This document shows positions 52,217 to 61,709 of a stretch of 64,000 bases of DNA, one piece after another (the first letter of the stretch is position 1; each line of letters begins with the position of its first letter). This stretch comes from Climacium dendroides (taxonomy: Eukaryota; Streptophyta; Bryopsida; Hypnales; Climaciaceae). Location of the stretch: assembly GCA_950106755.1 (NCBI GenBank), contig OX467085.1, positions 4,278,001 to 4,342,000 of the forward strand, written 5' to 3'. Under the pieces are notes generated by a model, which worked only from the letters and a program-made list of their open reading frames with translations, searched no databases and had not been told where the DNA came from. A program made the translations under genes and the position numbers.

Positions 52217-52955
52217 TCAGCTATACGATGCACTCTTCATCTTTTCCCGAGCCCTTCGAATTTCCGGTCCCCGACTGTATCCCCCCTTGTTGATCTGTCC
52301 AAAGTCTCGAATGTATTGCCCCCTTTGTGCTTGCAACGACCTTCTTTCCCATGCGTCCCAACTTGGAGTTGAGACATCAGTACAGAATGATCCACTGCGT
52401 TTTGGTTTCTTCAATCTCCCCCGTTCAGACGGAATGTGTGGCCGTGGTATGGATGGTCCAACAGTAGGGATCGGAAGCGTTTCCGAAAGCGGATGAATTG
52501 GGGCCTTGGACTTCTCTTGTGCTACGGAGGTTGGATAATTGGCATCCCCGTAAAGCTTCCTCTGAGTCCCCTTGTCCGAGGCAGTTGGTGACATTGGTGA
52601 CGCTCGAAGATCTTTGGAGTGCAGAGGAGACGGCGAGCATGAAACTGACAAGCGCGGTTTCTTCTCCGGCGGACTGTCCACCACTCCCTCATCGATTGGT
52701 TTCCTTGAGAAGTCCATAGTGGAATTGACGGTCGGAGCTGAGCAGAGGAAGTTCCCAGTACTGAGTATAACGTACTGTCCATAATCGAAGATGGAGTCCG
52801 CAGATGCCTAACAGGGGAGTCCATCCGTTGCAGGGTACTTCGATGTGCTGTCCATCTGCAACAAACGTACCTTGAATTAGAATAGCAATCGAGGGAATTT
52901 CAACATTGGACATCATTTTGGAGTCTCCGTAGTCAAGATTGGCAAGAGAGTCCAC
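52217..52955 (-). pseudogene. Probable C-terminal exon(s) of the element gene
   Basis: Two open stretches in different frames: 52955 to about 52869 (SLANLDYGDSKMMSNVEIPS) and 52717-52217 (MDFSRKPIDEGVVDSPPEKKPRL to REKMKSASYS, TGA). The latter is Ser/Pro-rich with basic patches (GRLKKPKRSG) and ends in a compact conserved-looking tail (SWDAWERRSLQAQRGQYIRD). A splice between them, or one between each and exon 5, is needed but I could not fix the sites. Sequence around 52700-52960 is full of short GGACTCC/ATGGACAG-like words. No recognised domain. Confidence 0.4.
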
Positions 52956-52981
52956 AACCGTAATTGCCCGCGAAGTTGCAA

Positions 52982-53002
52982 ATCAGCGCGACTCGAGCTG
53001 AA
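52982..53002. repeat. Palindrome copy (next to a GTACAT donor-like site)
   Basis: ATCAGCGCG-ACT-CGAGCTGAA. On the minus strand it follows GTACATTTCAGC, again placing the palindrome directly after a potential splice donor. Confidence 0.7.
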
Positions 53003-53049
53003 ATGTACGAGACTCCAAAAGTACTGAACGAGGCTTCAAAACACTACAC

Positions 53050-53070
53050 ATCAGCTCCACTCGCGCTGAA
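53050..53070. repeat. Palindrome copy (3' of exon 5)
   Basis: ATCAGCTCC-ACT-CGCGCTGAA, a decayed left arm. It lies in a 35-nt GTATGC...GTGTAG segment strikingly like the candidate 37-nt intron at 57006-57042. Confidence 0.7.
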
Positions 53071-53078
53071 TCGCATAC

Positions 53079-53893
53079 CTCTAGTGGATCAGCTATCTAG
53101 TGCCACTAGGCGACCCCCGAACCACCTTCATGAGCTCGTCGTACTCTCGATGATTCCTTTCCTCACACAACATTTTTTGCCCGATTTTCCACTTCTTCGC
53201 TTTCCTGAACGCTTTGAGTCCCATGTCCTGGCTTCGGTGCAACTGTTGAAACCAAGGAAGTAGAACCCCGAGCAGGAACGTGTCCTTGTCTCCATTGCCC
53301 TTGTTACTCCAGGACTCCGAGACTACAACATTTTCCGGTTTGTTCATGATGTGCTTCCGGCGGCTGTCGTCGACTACGACTGTATTGTCAAGAGTGAAGT
53401 TGGTTCGGGAGTCGGCGAAAAGCACGTCTAGGTTCTTGAGGAACAATGCTTTGTCGGTTCCCGGTTCCTTATAGGGGATCCACGTGCCGGCTCCATCCCA
53501 GCGCTTCAACGTTTTGCATGCATCCTGCCCGAGAACATGGAAGGGCAACCCTCCATCTTAGAATAAATAAGCGCAGATCTCATCAGTGGTGGACTTCTTC
53601 ATGGAACTCCACACTGAGACAAATGCTATCCTGCCTAACTCCTTCAAGAACGCGGAGCAGTTGGGCCTGACGTAGACAGCCTTCGGTCCTACAATGGCCC
53701 CGATTGTGGCCGAGTGTGGCTCCGACTTCTGGTTGTACGCATTCCCTGACCCCTTGGACTTCCAATCTTCTGTGACACATAGAATGCCATTGAGGTCCAG
53801 GATGACGTTCAACCACTTCCCTGCCATCCCGGATCTCAATGACCTATGGACTCCCTCCGAGGATCCCTTATCAAAGCCCTGCAGATCGGACCC
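53079..53893 (-). pseudogene. Exon 5: FCP1/NIF-type HAD phosphatase-like domain
   Basis: WLNVILDLNGILCVTEDW is the HAD motif I of FCP1/SCP-type CTD phosphatases, KAVYVRPNCSAFLKELG and VSVWSSM give the RPG..FL and [VI]WSS motifs, and NTVVVDDSRRKHIMNKPENV gives the DD...NP..N motif. These enzymes remove phosphate from Ser residues, classically of the RNA polymerase II tail. Motif I is D-L-N rather than D-L-D: the nucleophile is present but the acid/base Asp is Asn, so catalysis is doubtful. TAA at 53558 and TAG at 53093 interrupt the frame, and the region between them is clearly coding. A Lys-rich helical segment (KAFRKAKKWKIG) follows. The exon probably ends at the donor GTATGC at 53078. Confidence 0.7.
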
Positions 53894-54016
53894 CTGGTAA
53901 CAAACGGCAGCAATCGTGTCCAGTCACACCAAATGACACGAATTCTAGGAGGCATCATTTCTCAAAATGAAGGTAGAAGAGTAATGAGTCCATCAGAACA
54001 AGAGGGCGCATTTTAC
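53894..54016 (-). other. Intron 4 (123 nt, phase 0)
   Basis: Donor GTAAAA at 54016 and acceptor GTTACCAG ending at 53894. It joins STRRK to GSDLQGFDKG in frame. It has no palindrome, unlike the other introns. Confidence 0.5.
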
Positions 54017-54204
54017 CTTCCTCCGCGTAGAACCTGAAGGTTCATCTTGGTTTTCCATTGCCAATAGTGCAGGTCTAGGAAGTACCGATTGCTCATCCAT
54101 TGGTTGTGCCTCATCTACGTTCGGGTGTGGTGAAGGCATTGGTAGAAGAGAATGTGCGACAACAGGAGGGCCTTTCTCAGGCAAGCAATCAACATTCAGG
54201 TGGC
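54017..54204 (-). pseudogene. Exon 4: Pro-rich linker
   Basis: Open for 62 codons (HLNVDCLPEKGPPVVAHS to SGSTRRK) between AATCGCAG and the donor GAAG|GTAAAA. No domain. It links the coiled coil to the FCP1-like domain. Phase 0 at the 3' end matches exon 5. Confidence 0.5.
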
Positions 54205-54435
54205 CTGCGATTCATGAATCAGGAAAAATAGTTTTCGTGAGAAATCCATTTATTACAATTTCATGAAATGAGTTTTAATTTACAAAACTAGTCCTACATT
54301 TTCTGTACCACCTGAATTGCTTCTAGTCGGCATGTTGTATCTACAATTGAATCTCTAGCCCAAAGACTACAATACAATTCAACGCGAGTCGCGCTGAGAC
54401 TACACACAGGACACTGAATGGTCATTGGGCACAAC
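54205..54435 (-). other. Intron 3 (231 nt, phase 1)
   Basis: Donor GTTGTG at 54435 and acceptor AATCGCAG ending at 54205 keep the frame (PRAG|HLNVDC). It skips the TGA at 54422 and contains the palindrome copy at 54378-54398. The donor is weak, so the exact site is uncertain. Confidence 0.5.
54378..54398. repeat. Palindrome copy (intron 3)
   Basis: TTCAACGCG-AGT-CGCGCTGAG; two or three arm mismatches, a decayed copy. Confidence 0.7.
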
Positions 54436-55423
54436 CTGCACGTGGTTCCTCGGTGGATTGGTCAGAACTTGCTTGCGTAGGCCCGGAATCATCCATTGGC
54501 AGGATGCGCGCAATGCCAACGCCCTCCATTGCGGTGTCTCCCTCGCCGACGTCGACACGACTCCGTTCAATGGCCTCTGGAGCTTCCTCTACCGGCGGGA
54601 GTGGCATCGAGACAGGATCCGCACCAGGAAGAGGTGGAGGCGCATTGTCCGAGTGCACCGGGCTTGAGGCATTGCTGATGTTGGAACTGGAGGGTTGGCC
54701 TTGCAGCATCAGCAGAGGCGACTGCGTCGCGGGCTGTAGCTCAGCAAGAGGTTGGATTTCGACCCTCGACATCAACAACTATATGATCTCCCTGTTCCTC
54801 CGGGACTCTTCCTTCATCCAGTCCATGTTCCGCTGGTGCATCTCCATGTTCAACAGCCGCTCATTTGCATTGTCCGCTCTCATTTGAGCCAACGCTAGCT
54901 CCGTCTGCTTCTGTGAATTCTCCGTCTGCTTTTGCAGAGCCGCTAGAGATTCTACGGTCGACTTTTGAATTTCAGCCAGCTGCTGGACGACACTGGTGAT
55001 GGGATCTGCCTTCCTCTTCTTCTGTGGCCATCCAGAAGGAGTGGGCGTCCGTGGCGTCTGCGATAAGGGTGGAAGCATGGATGAAGCAGACGACCCCGGT
55101 ACGTCGGTATGTCGTCTCATTGGTGTGGGCATCTCTTCAATGCCTACATTATGATCATCCATCTCCATAATGTCGTCTTCCTCCTCATCGGTGGAAATGT
55201 CTTCTACATCATCGTAGACTGGAGCCGCCTTCTTTCTAGCTGGAGACTCCTGACTTGATCTCAATTTCCGCTTGGAGGAGGAACTGGGACCTTCACCACT
55301 CTGGATGGGATACCCAGTGTCGAGAAAATCTGCCTTATCCAATGTGTAGGCCTTCGAACAGATTTTCTCCTAGTCAGGGGATTCCACTGCGAATCCAACA
55401 GCGTACACGTCTACAGATGACAT
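54436..55423 (-). pseudogene. Exon 3: end of the methyltransferase-like domain, acidic linker, coiled coil
   Basis: Starts after TTGCAG with MSSVDVYAVGFAVESPD, then TAG at 55370, then EKICSKAY. Methyltransferases typically have a Gln in this acidic-loop position (ESDPDQ-like), so CAG to TAG is the likely change. Next are a basic patch (SSSSKRKLR, PARKKAAP), an acidic run near 55190 (DISTDEEEDDIMEMDD), a Pro/Ser-rich segment with WPQKKRKADP, which looks like a nuclear localisation signal, and a Gln/Leu-rich coiled coil (about 54985-54790). TAG at 54779 follows REII. The rest is Pro/Ser-rich up to the donor at 54435. Confidence 0.5.
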
Positions 55424-55578
55424 CTGCAAGGGAGAGAAGCAGAGGGTTAGAATACAATTGTAGACAGTGACAATTCAGCGTGACTCGCGCTGAATTGACG
55501 AGTGCGTCAAACCATGAAATTGAAGAGGAAGGAAACGAATCAGTGCTAGTCACGTTGATCGGCAGTTAAGGGACATAC
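55424..55578 (-). other. Intron 2 (155 nt, phase 0)
   Basis: Donor GTATGT at 55578, acceptor CTCCCTTGCAG ending at 55424. Splicing joins KLTCAVV to MSSVDVYAV, completing a methyltransferase-like strand-loop-strand. It contains the palindrome copy at 55474-55494. Confidence 0.65.
55474..55494. repeat. Palindrome copy (intron 2)
   Basis: TTCAGCGTG-ACT-CGCGCTGAA; one internal mismatch between arms relative to the consensus. Confidence 0.75.
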
Positions 55579-57005
55579 CACTACAGCGCATGTAAGTTTG
55601 CCTCCCGCAAAACAGGAGAAGATGCAACCCCCTGGAGCGCAGAAACTCTTCACGAGCCACAAATAGAACTCCATGCGCAACTCCAAGCTGTGGAGCCGGT
55701 ATTCGAGCTCGCTGTAGGCACGTGCCTTCACGTACCGATTGGAGTCCGGACATTCGTACTGCTCTGGAATACCCACTCCAATTGCATTGCTGGGATGCTG
55801 AAGAAACACCAGAAACACCTTCGGCGGCTTATTCGACGCCGAAATATCTCCGAGGCGGTCATTCTTTCCCGCATTGTACGTGGAGTAGTCCAATAAGAAG
55901 GAAGATAGAATCTGGTCAGACTCCACGAAGTGCAGGACCTGTGCCTGTTCCTTCTCATCGCCGCAAATAAAGAGCCAGGAGGGAACATTCTGAAGTACCG
56001 GGTCATGCATCTTGCGGAGTGACATCATTACTTCCTTGAAGTAAGGGCTGTCCACAGTGGAGCTCCCTTTATTCTCGACTCCAAGTAATGTCCTGAAGTC
56101 GATCACGCCCAACGCCATTCTCTTCGACGTGTCTGGATCCCATGCTCTCGCTGGCCACTCCATGAAACTATTAGTACTTTCAACGTATAGGCGGTAATAA
56201 CCCTTGGCCGTAGGTTTCTTGAATTTATTCTTGTGATGAAGAAATACGTTGAAAAATTCGAATGCTTGTGGGGAGAGCTCCGCACAAGTCTTATTCTTTT
56301 GGCTGACAGATTTTGCTCTCCCGAAGTAGGCCTCTCCAGGTCGGTCGAGGAGCACGTCCATCGTGGCTCTAGAAAACATTCGCGACGTCTTGAATGCTTT
56401 CCAATTGTCCTTGATGATTTCGTTCTTGGCATTCATAAGTCCAAGCTCAGGATCAATTTGGTGAAGCTCTTTCTTCACCAAGTGCTTGCGCTTCTGCCTC
56501 TCCGACCACTCCCTGGCGGTATAGCAACTCTGCAGCACAGACGACACGGCCTTCACCGTCACCTTCGGATAAGGCAAGGTGCGTTTCTCTCCTGTCTGGT
56601 TCAGCATATGCTTGGCAAGTGTCGCCAATTCGTCATAGCTCAGGTTTCCCAGATGCTTGAAGAATTCTCGGTTGAGAAGGCAATTATCTAGGTTCCATCC
56701 TTCCCTTGCATTGAACGTTCTCCGCGTGTCTGGGTTGATGAGCTCTCCGAATGCGGCCGCAGTGATAACCTCGCTCCAGAGCTTGTACACTTCCTCTGGG
56801 GCCGTGATTAGCTTGAGCTCATTCGTGAGCTTCAGCTTCTCCTCCTTCGACTTTGTCTTTGCGATTCGGAGGTTCTTGTTCACGTCAATCATCGAGAACC
56901 GCAAGAAGACGGCTTTCTCGAAGTCCTGAGGATCGTGCACAACACTTATTAGACAAGGTGGTTTAATGATCTTTGAATTGGCATTGCTAGTTGACTTGAG
57001 CCAAA
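55579..57005 (-). pseudogene. Exon 2: helical region and first half of the methyltransferase-like domain
   Basis: Open throughout, ending at the donor GTAGTG|GTATGT. The first 300 residues are helical and charged (AFGELINPDTRRTFN, GNLSYDELATLAKHMLNQTG) without a family I recognise. Near the end, KVFLVFLQHPSNAIGVGIPEQY may be a degenerate D/N-PP-Y/F catalytic motif (HPSN in its place), then FYLWLVKSFCAPGG and CIFSCFAGGKLTCA, like motif I (FxGxG) of amino-methyltransferases. Catalytic motif before motif I is the beta-class order. Motif I is cut by the intron and continues in exon 3. The catalytic motif is not intact, so activity is doubtful; it could be a structural or target-binding remnant. 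Confidence 0.45.
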
Positions 57006-57042
57006 CTTGACACATCAGCGCGAACCGCGCTGAAATGCATAC
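57006..57042 (-). other. Candidate 37-nt intron made mostly of the palindrome
   Basis: The segment reads GTATGC, then TTCAGCGCG...CGCGCTGA, and ends TGTCAAG. The frame of exon 1 is open up to 57043 and the frame of exon 2 is open from 57005; removing exactly these 37 nt joins them (FQI|FWLKS). 37 nt is shorter than normal plant introns. A longer intron ending at CTAG (56987) has the wrong phase for this donor. Confidence 0.45.
57014..57034. repeat. Palindrome copy (exon 1/2 junction)
   Basis: ATCAGCGCG-AAC-CGCGCTGAA, one arm mismatch from the consensus ATCAGCGCG-N3-CGCGCTGAT. Confidence 0.8.
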
Positions 57043-58501
57043 ATATCTGAAAGGACTCTCTGTTTCTTCTTGCTTCAACCGTGCGTCTTGTAGCCGTGCT
57101 GGTCCCGACGGACGCTGCCTGCGTAGGATTTCTTGGCTTCCCCATAGCCTCCCACACTGACCGCGCTCCAAGGATATTCGTTGCCCATGATGGCTGCGCA
57201 ACCTGGAAATGGTTTGTCCTATTGTAGAACGCGGAAATGAGCCTGAGCTTCTCTGCGTCATTTGACCAGACCACGAAGCACTTCCATTTCTGGAAGTGTT
57301 CCCTCTCCGTGCGGTCTACCTTGTTGGCGTCATCCATCATCCACTTACTGGCGGCGACGCTGTGCTGCCCATTGATGATGTAGAAATCGCCTTTTTCAAT
57401 CTCTGCCCACTCCTTCGATTTTTCATTGTATCCAACCGGCATGACGCAGAGCGTTTGTCTCGTGCTCTTGTCGGGCATATTTAGTAGCTAGTTCACTAAA
57501 TCCTCGACAATTCAGTCCTCCTTCGAGCGGATGTTGAATGTTGCCGGAGGTGGGACTAGTTGAGAGATGTCAATCTCTTTCTTGTCATCAGTCTTGAAGA
57601 TGTAGGCGTCCTCACAAGTGGTCCAGAACTTCTTGTACACTTTGCTTACTTCTTCATAGTCTGGCTTTCTTTCCGTTGCTCGAGAATGAGGGACATGTGC
57701 CATCTCGTCGACGTAACTTGCCTCCGCAACTTCAGATACCTCAGAGGACCTTGCCAGAGGTGCCTGCACGGACGGGGAGGAATTACTTTTCTTCCCTTTC
57801 TTATTTTCCGGGGTTTTCTCTACCGGCTTTCTCGAATTTCTGGTTCCCCGAGCGCCTCCGGATTCCTACGTGCTATTGAGTCTGGAGCCTTGACTCACAC
57901 CCTGTCTGGAGGTGTCCACTGAGACGGATCTCGGCCTGCTTAACTCTATCTGCATTGCCAGCTTCCCTTTGAGTTGATCGAAGTCCTTGAACAAGGCACG
58001 GATCTTACTGCAGAGCTTCTTGTGGTTTAAGGGCGTGCCATCTGAATTCTGCCACGCATTGTTATCGATTTTTTTCTCCAACTCCTTTATTTCGTCCCGG
58101 AACGGCGTGGGTTCTAGGCTTGCGAGGAGGGGTGTCATCACATACGGAATGAGGATGGAGTTTAGGCAGATTGTGAAGTGGTACTGGTCTTGAGGGGCAA
58201 CGTTGGGAAACGTTGTCACACACTTCACTCTAACCATGGGGAGGGTGTCTGTTTCTAGATCTTTTACCATCTCCTCGTAGGAGAGGTTTAGAAACACCTG
58301 CGCGTTCTTGAACTTGTACGCGAAGCAGAAATTGTTTCTGAAGGGGATCATGTGGAATCCCCACGCTTCAACCCTATCCGGATGTTTGAACTCCCAGTAC
58401 TCGCCCTCGATGAGGGATCCATCTATCTCGTTGGGGTCTTCAGGGTACTGAATATCACATCTGTCAAAGTACATTTCCAGTGCTTCTTTGTGTTGATCCA
58501 T
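57043..58501 (-). pseudogene. Exon 1: unknown N-terminal domain and ParB-like motif
   Basis: Begins at the ATG MDQHKEALEMYFDRC and stays in one frame to the donor ATAT|GTATGC at 57042, with TAG at 57866, TGA at 57512 and TAG at 57488 inside. Residues 1-200 (for example EYWEFKHPDRVEAWGFHMIP and CLNSILIPYVMTPLLASLEP) match nothing I know. A charged, low-complexity linker follows around the first stop. After codon 341 comes TLCVMPVGYNEK, then GDFYIINGQHSVAASKWM: INGQHS (about 376-381) with the preceding beta strand resembles the DGxHR box of ParB/sulfiredoxin-fold proteins and ParB-type modules fused to DNA methylases. FYNRTNHFQ follows. The resemblance is one motif, so the assignment is tentative. 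Confidence 0.5.
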
Positions 58502-58555
58502 TTTGCAAGTATAATAATAATATGTCAGGTGGCTTGTTATGAATGCACTTGTCGG

Positions 58556-59208
58556 ATTAGCGCGAGTCGCGCTGATCTGCGTTCGGTTTGTAGATTGTTG
58601 TTTTCGGCCTTGTTACATTGCTTGTCTATTGTAGATGTTGATGTATTTCCTACTTATGAAGGTGAGGTTAGTTTCTATTGGGTTTGGTTCTCTATTCCGA
58701 TGACCTCAGTTATCTGGCTTTCTTATCTTTTATGGCAAGACTTAACGAATCAGCGCGGATCGCGCTGATGTGTTTAGTTGTTATATATTTGCGTTGTGGA
58801 ATTCATGTATTTGGGTTCATTTTATTTTCTCTTAGGTTGTCTGTTTTTACAGGAGAGACGTTGCGGATCAGCGCGTCTCGCGCTGATCAACGGTGCAGGG
58901 TTCTTAAATACTATGGAATTGTGCTTCTACAATTGAGAGTGGGTTGCTCTGATTCGCTTGTCGGGAGATATTAACGTAGCGGAATTCCTAGATTGTATTT
59001 CAATTATATGAAATTAGTCAGTTTATGTTTTGAGGGCGACATTGCAGATCAGCGCGGCTCGCGCTGATATGCAGTTCTTTGTTTCAGGTGACAGACTCCA
59101 GCTAATCACTGTGATCCTTGAGCTACTTATTCTGTAGTCTACCTAGCTTGTCAAATTTTTCTGGCTTCCAAGATAGTATATTGTCAAATCAGCGCGGCTC
59201 GCGCTGAT
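58556..59208. repeat. Array of five near-perfect palindromes upstream of the element gene
   Basis: Copies at 58556-58576, 58749-58769, 58867-58887, 59048-59068 and 59188-59208, each ATCAGCGCG-N3-CGCGCTGAT with at most one mismatch and different central triplets (AGT, GAT, TCT, GCT, GCT). Some are bordered by TGCA on one or both sides. Spacing is irregular (118-193 bp) and the DNA between shows no gene. They lie within 700 bp upstream of the proposed start, so they occupy the promoter or 5' UTR, or an end of the element. Confidence 0.85.
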
Positions 59209-60214
59209 TTGCATTCTGTCATATTTTAGGGTTTTAAGGGCAAGTCTGCTTCTGAACTTCTCCAGGATTTCTCACACAAATTCCAAAACACATACAGACC
59301 CTAAGCAAACCTAAACTCAGATAGACCTGGAAGTGAATTGGTTAAGGATATACCTATGATTAAAATCAAGGAAAGGCAGGAATGGAATCTGGACTGAAAA
59401 CAAGAAAAAATCAAATTTCGAAGCTAGCTAAATGCTGAAACTGCAATTCACCTCCTCATTAATTGATTCCTGAATAAAATAACAAACATAGTCTTTCAGA
59501 CGTCAATGCTCTGCCAATGAATATAATCCATCCTTCAAAATGGCAGCTTACACAACAAGTTTGAAAAGCAATGAAATACAGAAATGAAACATGAAACTTG
59601 GAACAACAAACGTCCAGTGCCTTTAGCTTTGACACTATAGCCAAAAACAGTGCAACATCACACGCTCCGCTCCTCTCCGCTCCAGGACAACTCAAAAAAC
59701 AGGATACTGGCTTCATTTCTTTCGGGAAAAAACATGCACTGCACGTAGCCGAGTCCCTCAAAGCAAAAGACATCGACCTCTACAAAGCTCGCACACTGAA
59801 TTCATTCACGCTGCAATCCAATCTCTTTCATCTTATGCACGGGTTCAATCTGCGACTGTCTGGCACGTTCTATGGCAACTCAGTCTAGAACCTCACACAT
59901 TCCATCAGGAGATGGCAAGAGCGTCGGGGATTCGGTGCACAGGCAAAGCACTAGCATCAATGAAAATGCCTGCATGGCCTGGGGGGCAACCGAAAAATTG
60001 CCTCAGCAACGTAGCGACAGATGCATTACGAAACCTTGGCGTACAATGAAATTCCCTCGTCAGTCATGGACTACGAATTGCACGAGCTCTGCGAGAGAAG
60101 TTGCGCATGTTGACCTAATCATCAGAAAAGAAAACCCGAAGTGCTCACCTGCCACAATTAGAAGACCTTGCAGATTTGAACCCGGACGTCTTCTTTAGTA
60201 GCTTCAACCCCGAC
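59209..60214. other. Noncoding DNA, nothing recognised
   Basis: An open frame on the plus strand at 59598-59888 has no recognisable motif and looks like chance. No palindrome copies occur beyond 59208, so this may already be outside the element. Confidence 0.3.
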
Positions 60215-60780
60215 CGTGAGCTCCTTCAAAACACAGCTCCTCCACCGTAACTGATTGAAGCAATCAGGCCGGGAAATTGCTTCAAAACACAGGTCCTCGT
60301 GTGTGTCCGATAGTACAGAAGAAAAGCAGCCACCTCCGTGAAGAGCAAGCCTCGGAACTGAATGACAACCCTAAACCCCCAGAACGTGCTCCACCCTGAA
60401 TCACAACCCACACTCTCACAAACAAAAAGCGCCACTAAAGAACTCGTGTGTCCGACAATACAGAAGAAAAGCAAGCCACCTCCGTGAAGGACAAGCCTTG
60501 GAACTGAATGACAACCCTAAACCCTCAGAACATGCTCCGCCCTGAATCACAACCCAAACTCTCACAAACAAAAAGCGCCACTAAAGAACTCGTGTGTCCG
60601 ACAATACAGAAGAAAAGTAAGCCACCTCCGTGAAGAGAAGCCTCGGAACTGAATGACAACCCTAAACCCTCAGAATGTGCTCCACCCTGAATCGCAACCC
60701 AAACTCTCATAAACAAAAAGTGCCACTGAAGAACTCGTGTGTGTCCGACAGTACAGAGAAAAAACAAGCCACCTCCAACA
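60215..60780. repeat. Tandem repeat of about 145 bp, four copies
   Basis: CTCGTGTGTCCGA occurs at about 60297, 60443, 60589 and 60734 (spacings 146, 146, 145). Units share AAGCCACCTCCGTGAAG, AACTGAATGACAACCCTAAA and AAACTCTCACAAACAAAAAG. Open frames across it are repeat by-products. Confidence 0.85.
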
Positions 60781-60865
60781 GCACAGAAGAAAAGCAAGCC
60801 ACCTCCGACAGCACAGAAGAAAATTACGGCAGTAGAGAAGAAAAGCAAGCCACCTCTGGGCGACC
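60745..60865. repeat. Short tandem repeat, about 30-bp unit
   Basis: ACAGCACAGAAGAAAAGCA and AGCCACCTCC recur about every 30 bp, expanding a piece of the 145-bp unit next door. The last units are degenerate. Confidence 0.7.
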
Positions 60866-61019
60866 AGCCAGCAGCCGACCCTCTTCGGACGAAAGAGACG
60901 ACCACTAGGATGGAAACCCGACGACCAACGGTTGAACTCCGTCCATCGTCACTCCGTCGTTCATTGAATTGTGGCCCCTGATCAAATTGATACCCGCCCC
61001 TGATCTGTTTGATACCCTG

Positions 61020-61130
61020 GGCCTATACTCAGATCCGAGTTTGAAAGGGGGTCTCACAAATGATACCTGCACAACGTATACCCAAGGCCTATACTCGGAA
61101 CCGAGATTGAAAGGGTGTCTCACAAGGATC
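61020..61130. repeat. 66-bp tandem duplication
   Basis: GGCCTATACTC followed by CCGAG, TTGAAAGGG and GTCTCACAA occurs at 61020 and again at 61086, with about 85-90% identity. Confidence 0.7.
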
Positions 61131-61164
61131 TCTAAATGGAAGATAAGTGAACATGGTGTGCGCA

Positions 61165-61709
61165 TAGATGGATATCAATATCAATTAGAATCAACGGAGA
61201 TACAAAGGCTAAGGCCTATTTTGAGTAACTTGGAATTTTTTTGAAATTGAACAAAATGCCAACATTTCCATAAGTTGTTTCAATTTTTGTTAAATTTTAA
61301 CCATACTAATTCAAACTTCACATATTAGAGATCTTATAAGAAAAGAAAAGACAACAATATCACTTATACAGTGAAAGATTATAATGTTTGACCATGAAGG
61401 TGTTCAAACTGCAAAAAAATTTCAACCCTCTTTTCAGAAGTCAAATCTAAAAAATTGGTGACCAAAAAGATTTGAGGTTACAAAGCCTAACATGTATAAC
61501 CCCAATGAACATATGGCTTCTTAAAATCTACTCTATAGTTGTTTGAAATGTACTCTATAGATGTTTGATGGTAAAACTAGACTTTACAAAGTTTTTTTGG
61601 AAATATTAAACTACTTAAAATAGCAACTTCGTTAAGTTTTGCTTGACTTCAAAGTCTTGCACACACCACATTCTAGTGCCTAGAGCATTTACACACATTA
61701 CTAACATAA
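61165..61709. other. AT-rich noncoding DNA, nothing recognised
   Basis: No gene or repeat seen. Confidence 0.3.

Larger units (their letters stand above)
52217..58501 (-). other. Multi-exon element gene: ParB-like, methyltransferase-like and FCP1-like regions
   Basis: Minus-strand gene model. Exons 58501-57043, 57005-55579, 55423-54436, 54204-54017 and 53893-53079 join with matching phases (1, 0, 1, 0) across GT...AG boundaries to about 1,625 codons. A further C-terminal part probably lies at 52955-52217. Region order: unknown N-terminal domain, charged linker, ParB-like INGQHS motif, helical region, amino-methyltransferase-like region, nuclear-type linker and coiled coil, FCP1/NIF-type HAD domain, basic tail. 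Premature stops are TAG at 57866, 57488, 55370, 54779 and 53093, TGA at 57512 and TAA at 53558, so this copy is probably inactive. I cannot name the element. The phase agreement makes the exon model credible; the domain names rest on short motifs. Confidence 0.5.

Noticed and set aside
59598..59888. 96-codon open frame on the plus strand
   Set aside because: No motif or homologue recognised and no supporting context; treated as chance.
60525..60905. 126-codon minus-strand frame with repeated hydrophobic segments
   Set aside because: It follows the 145-bp and 30-bp tandem repeats and has no recognisable domain.
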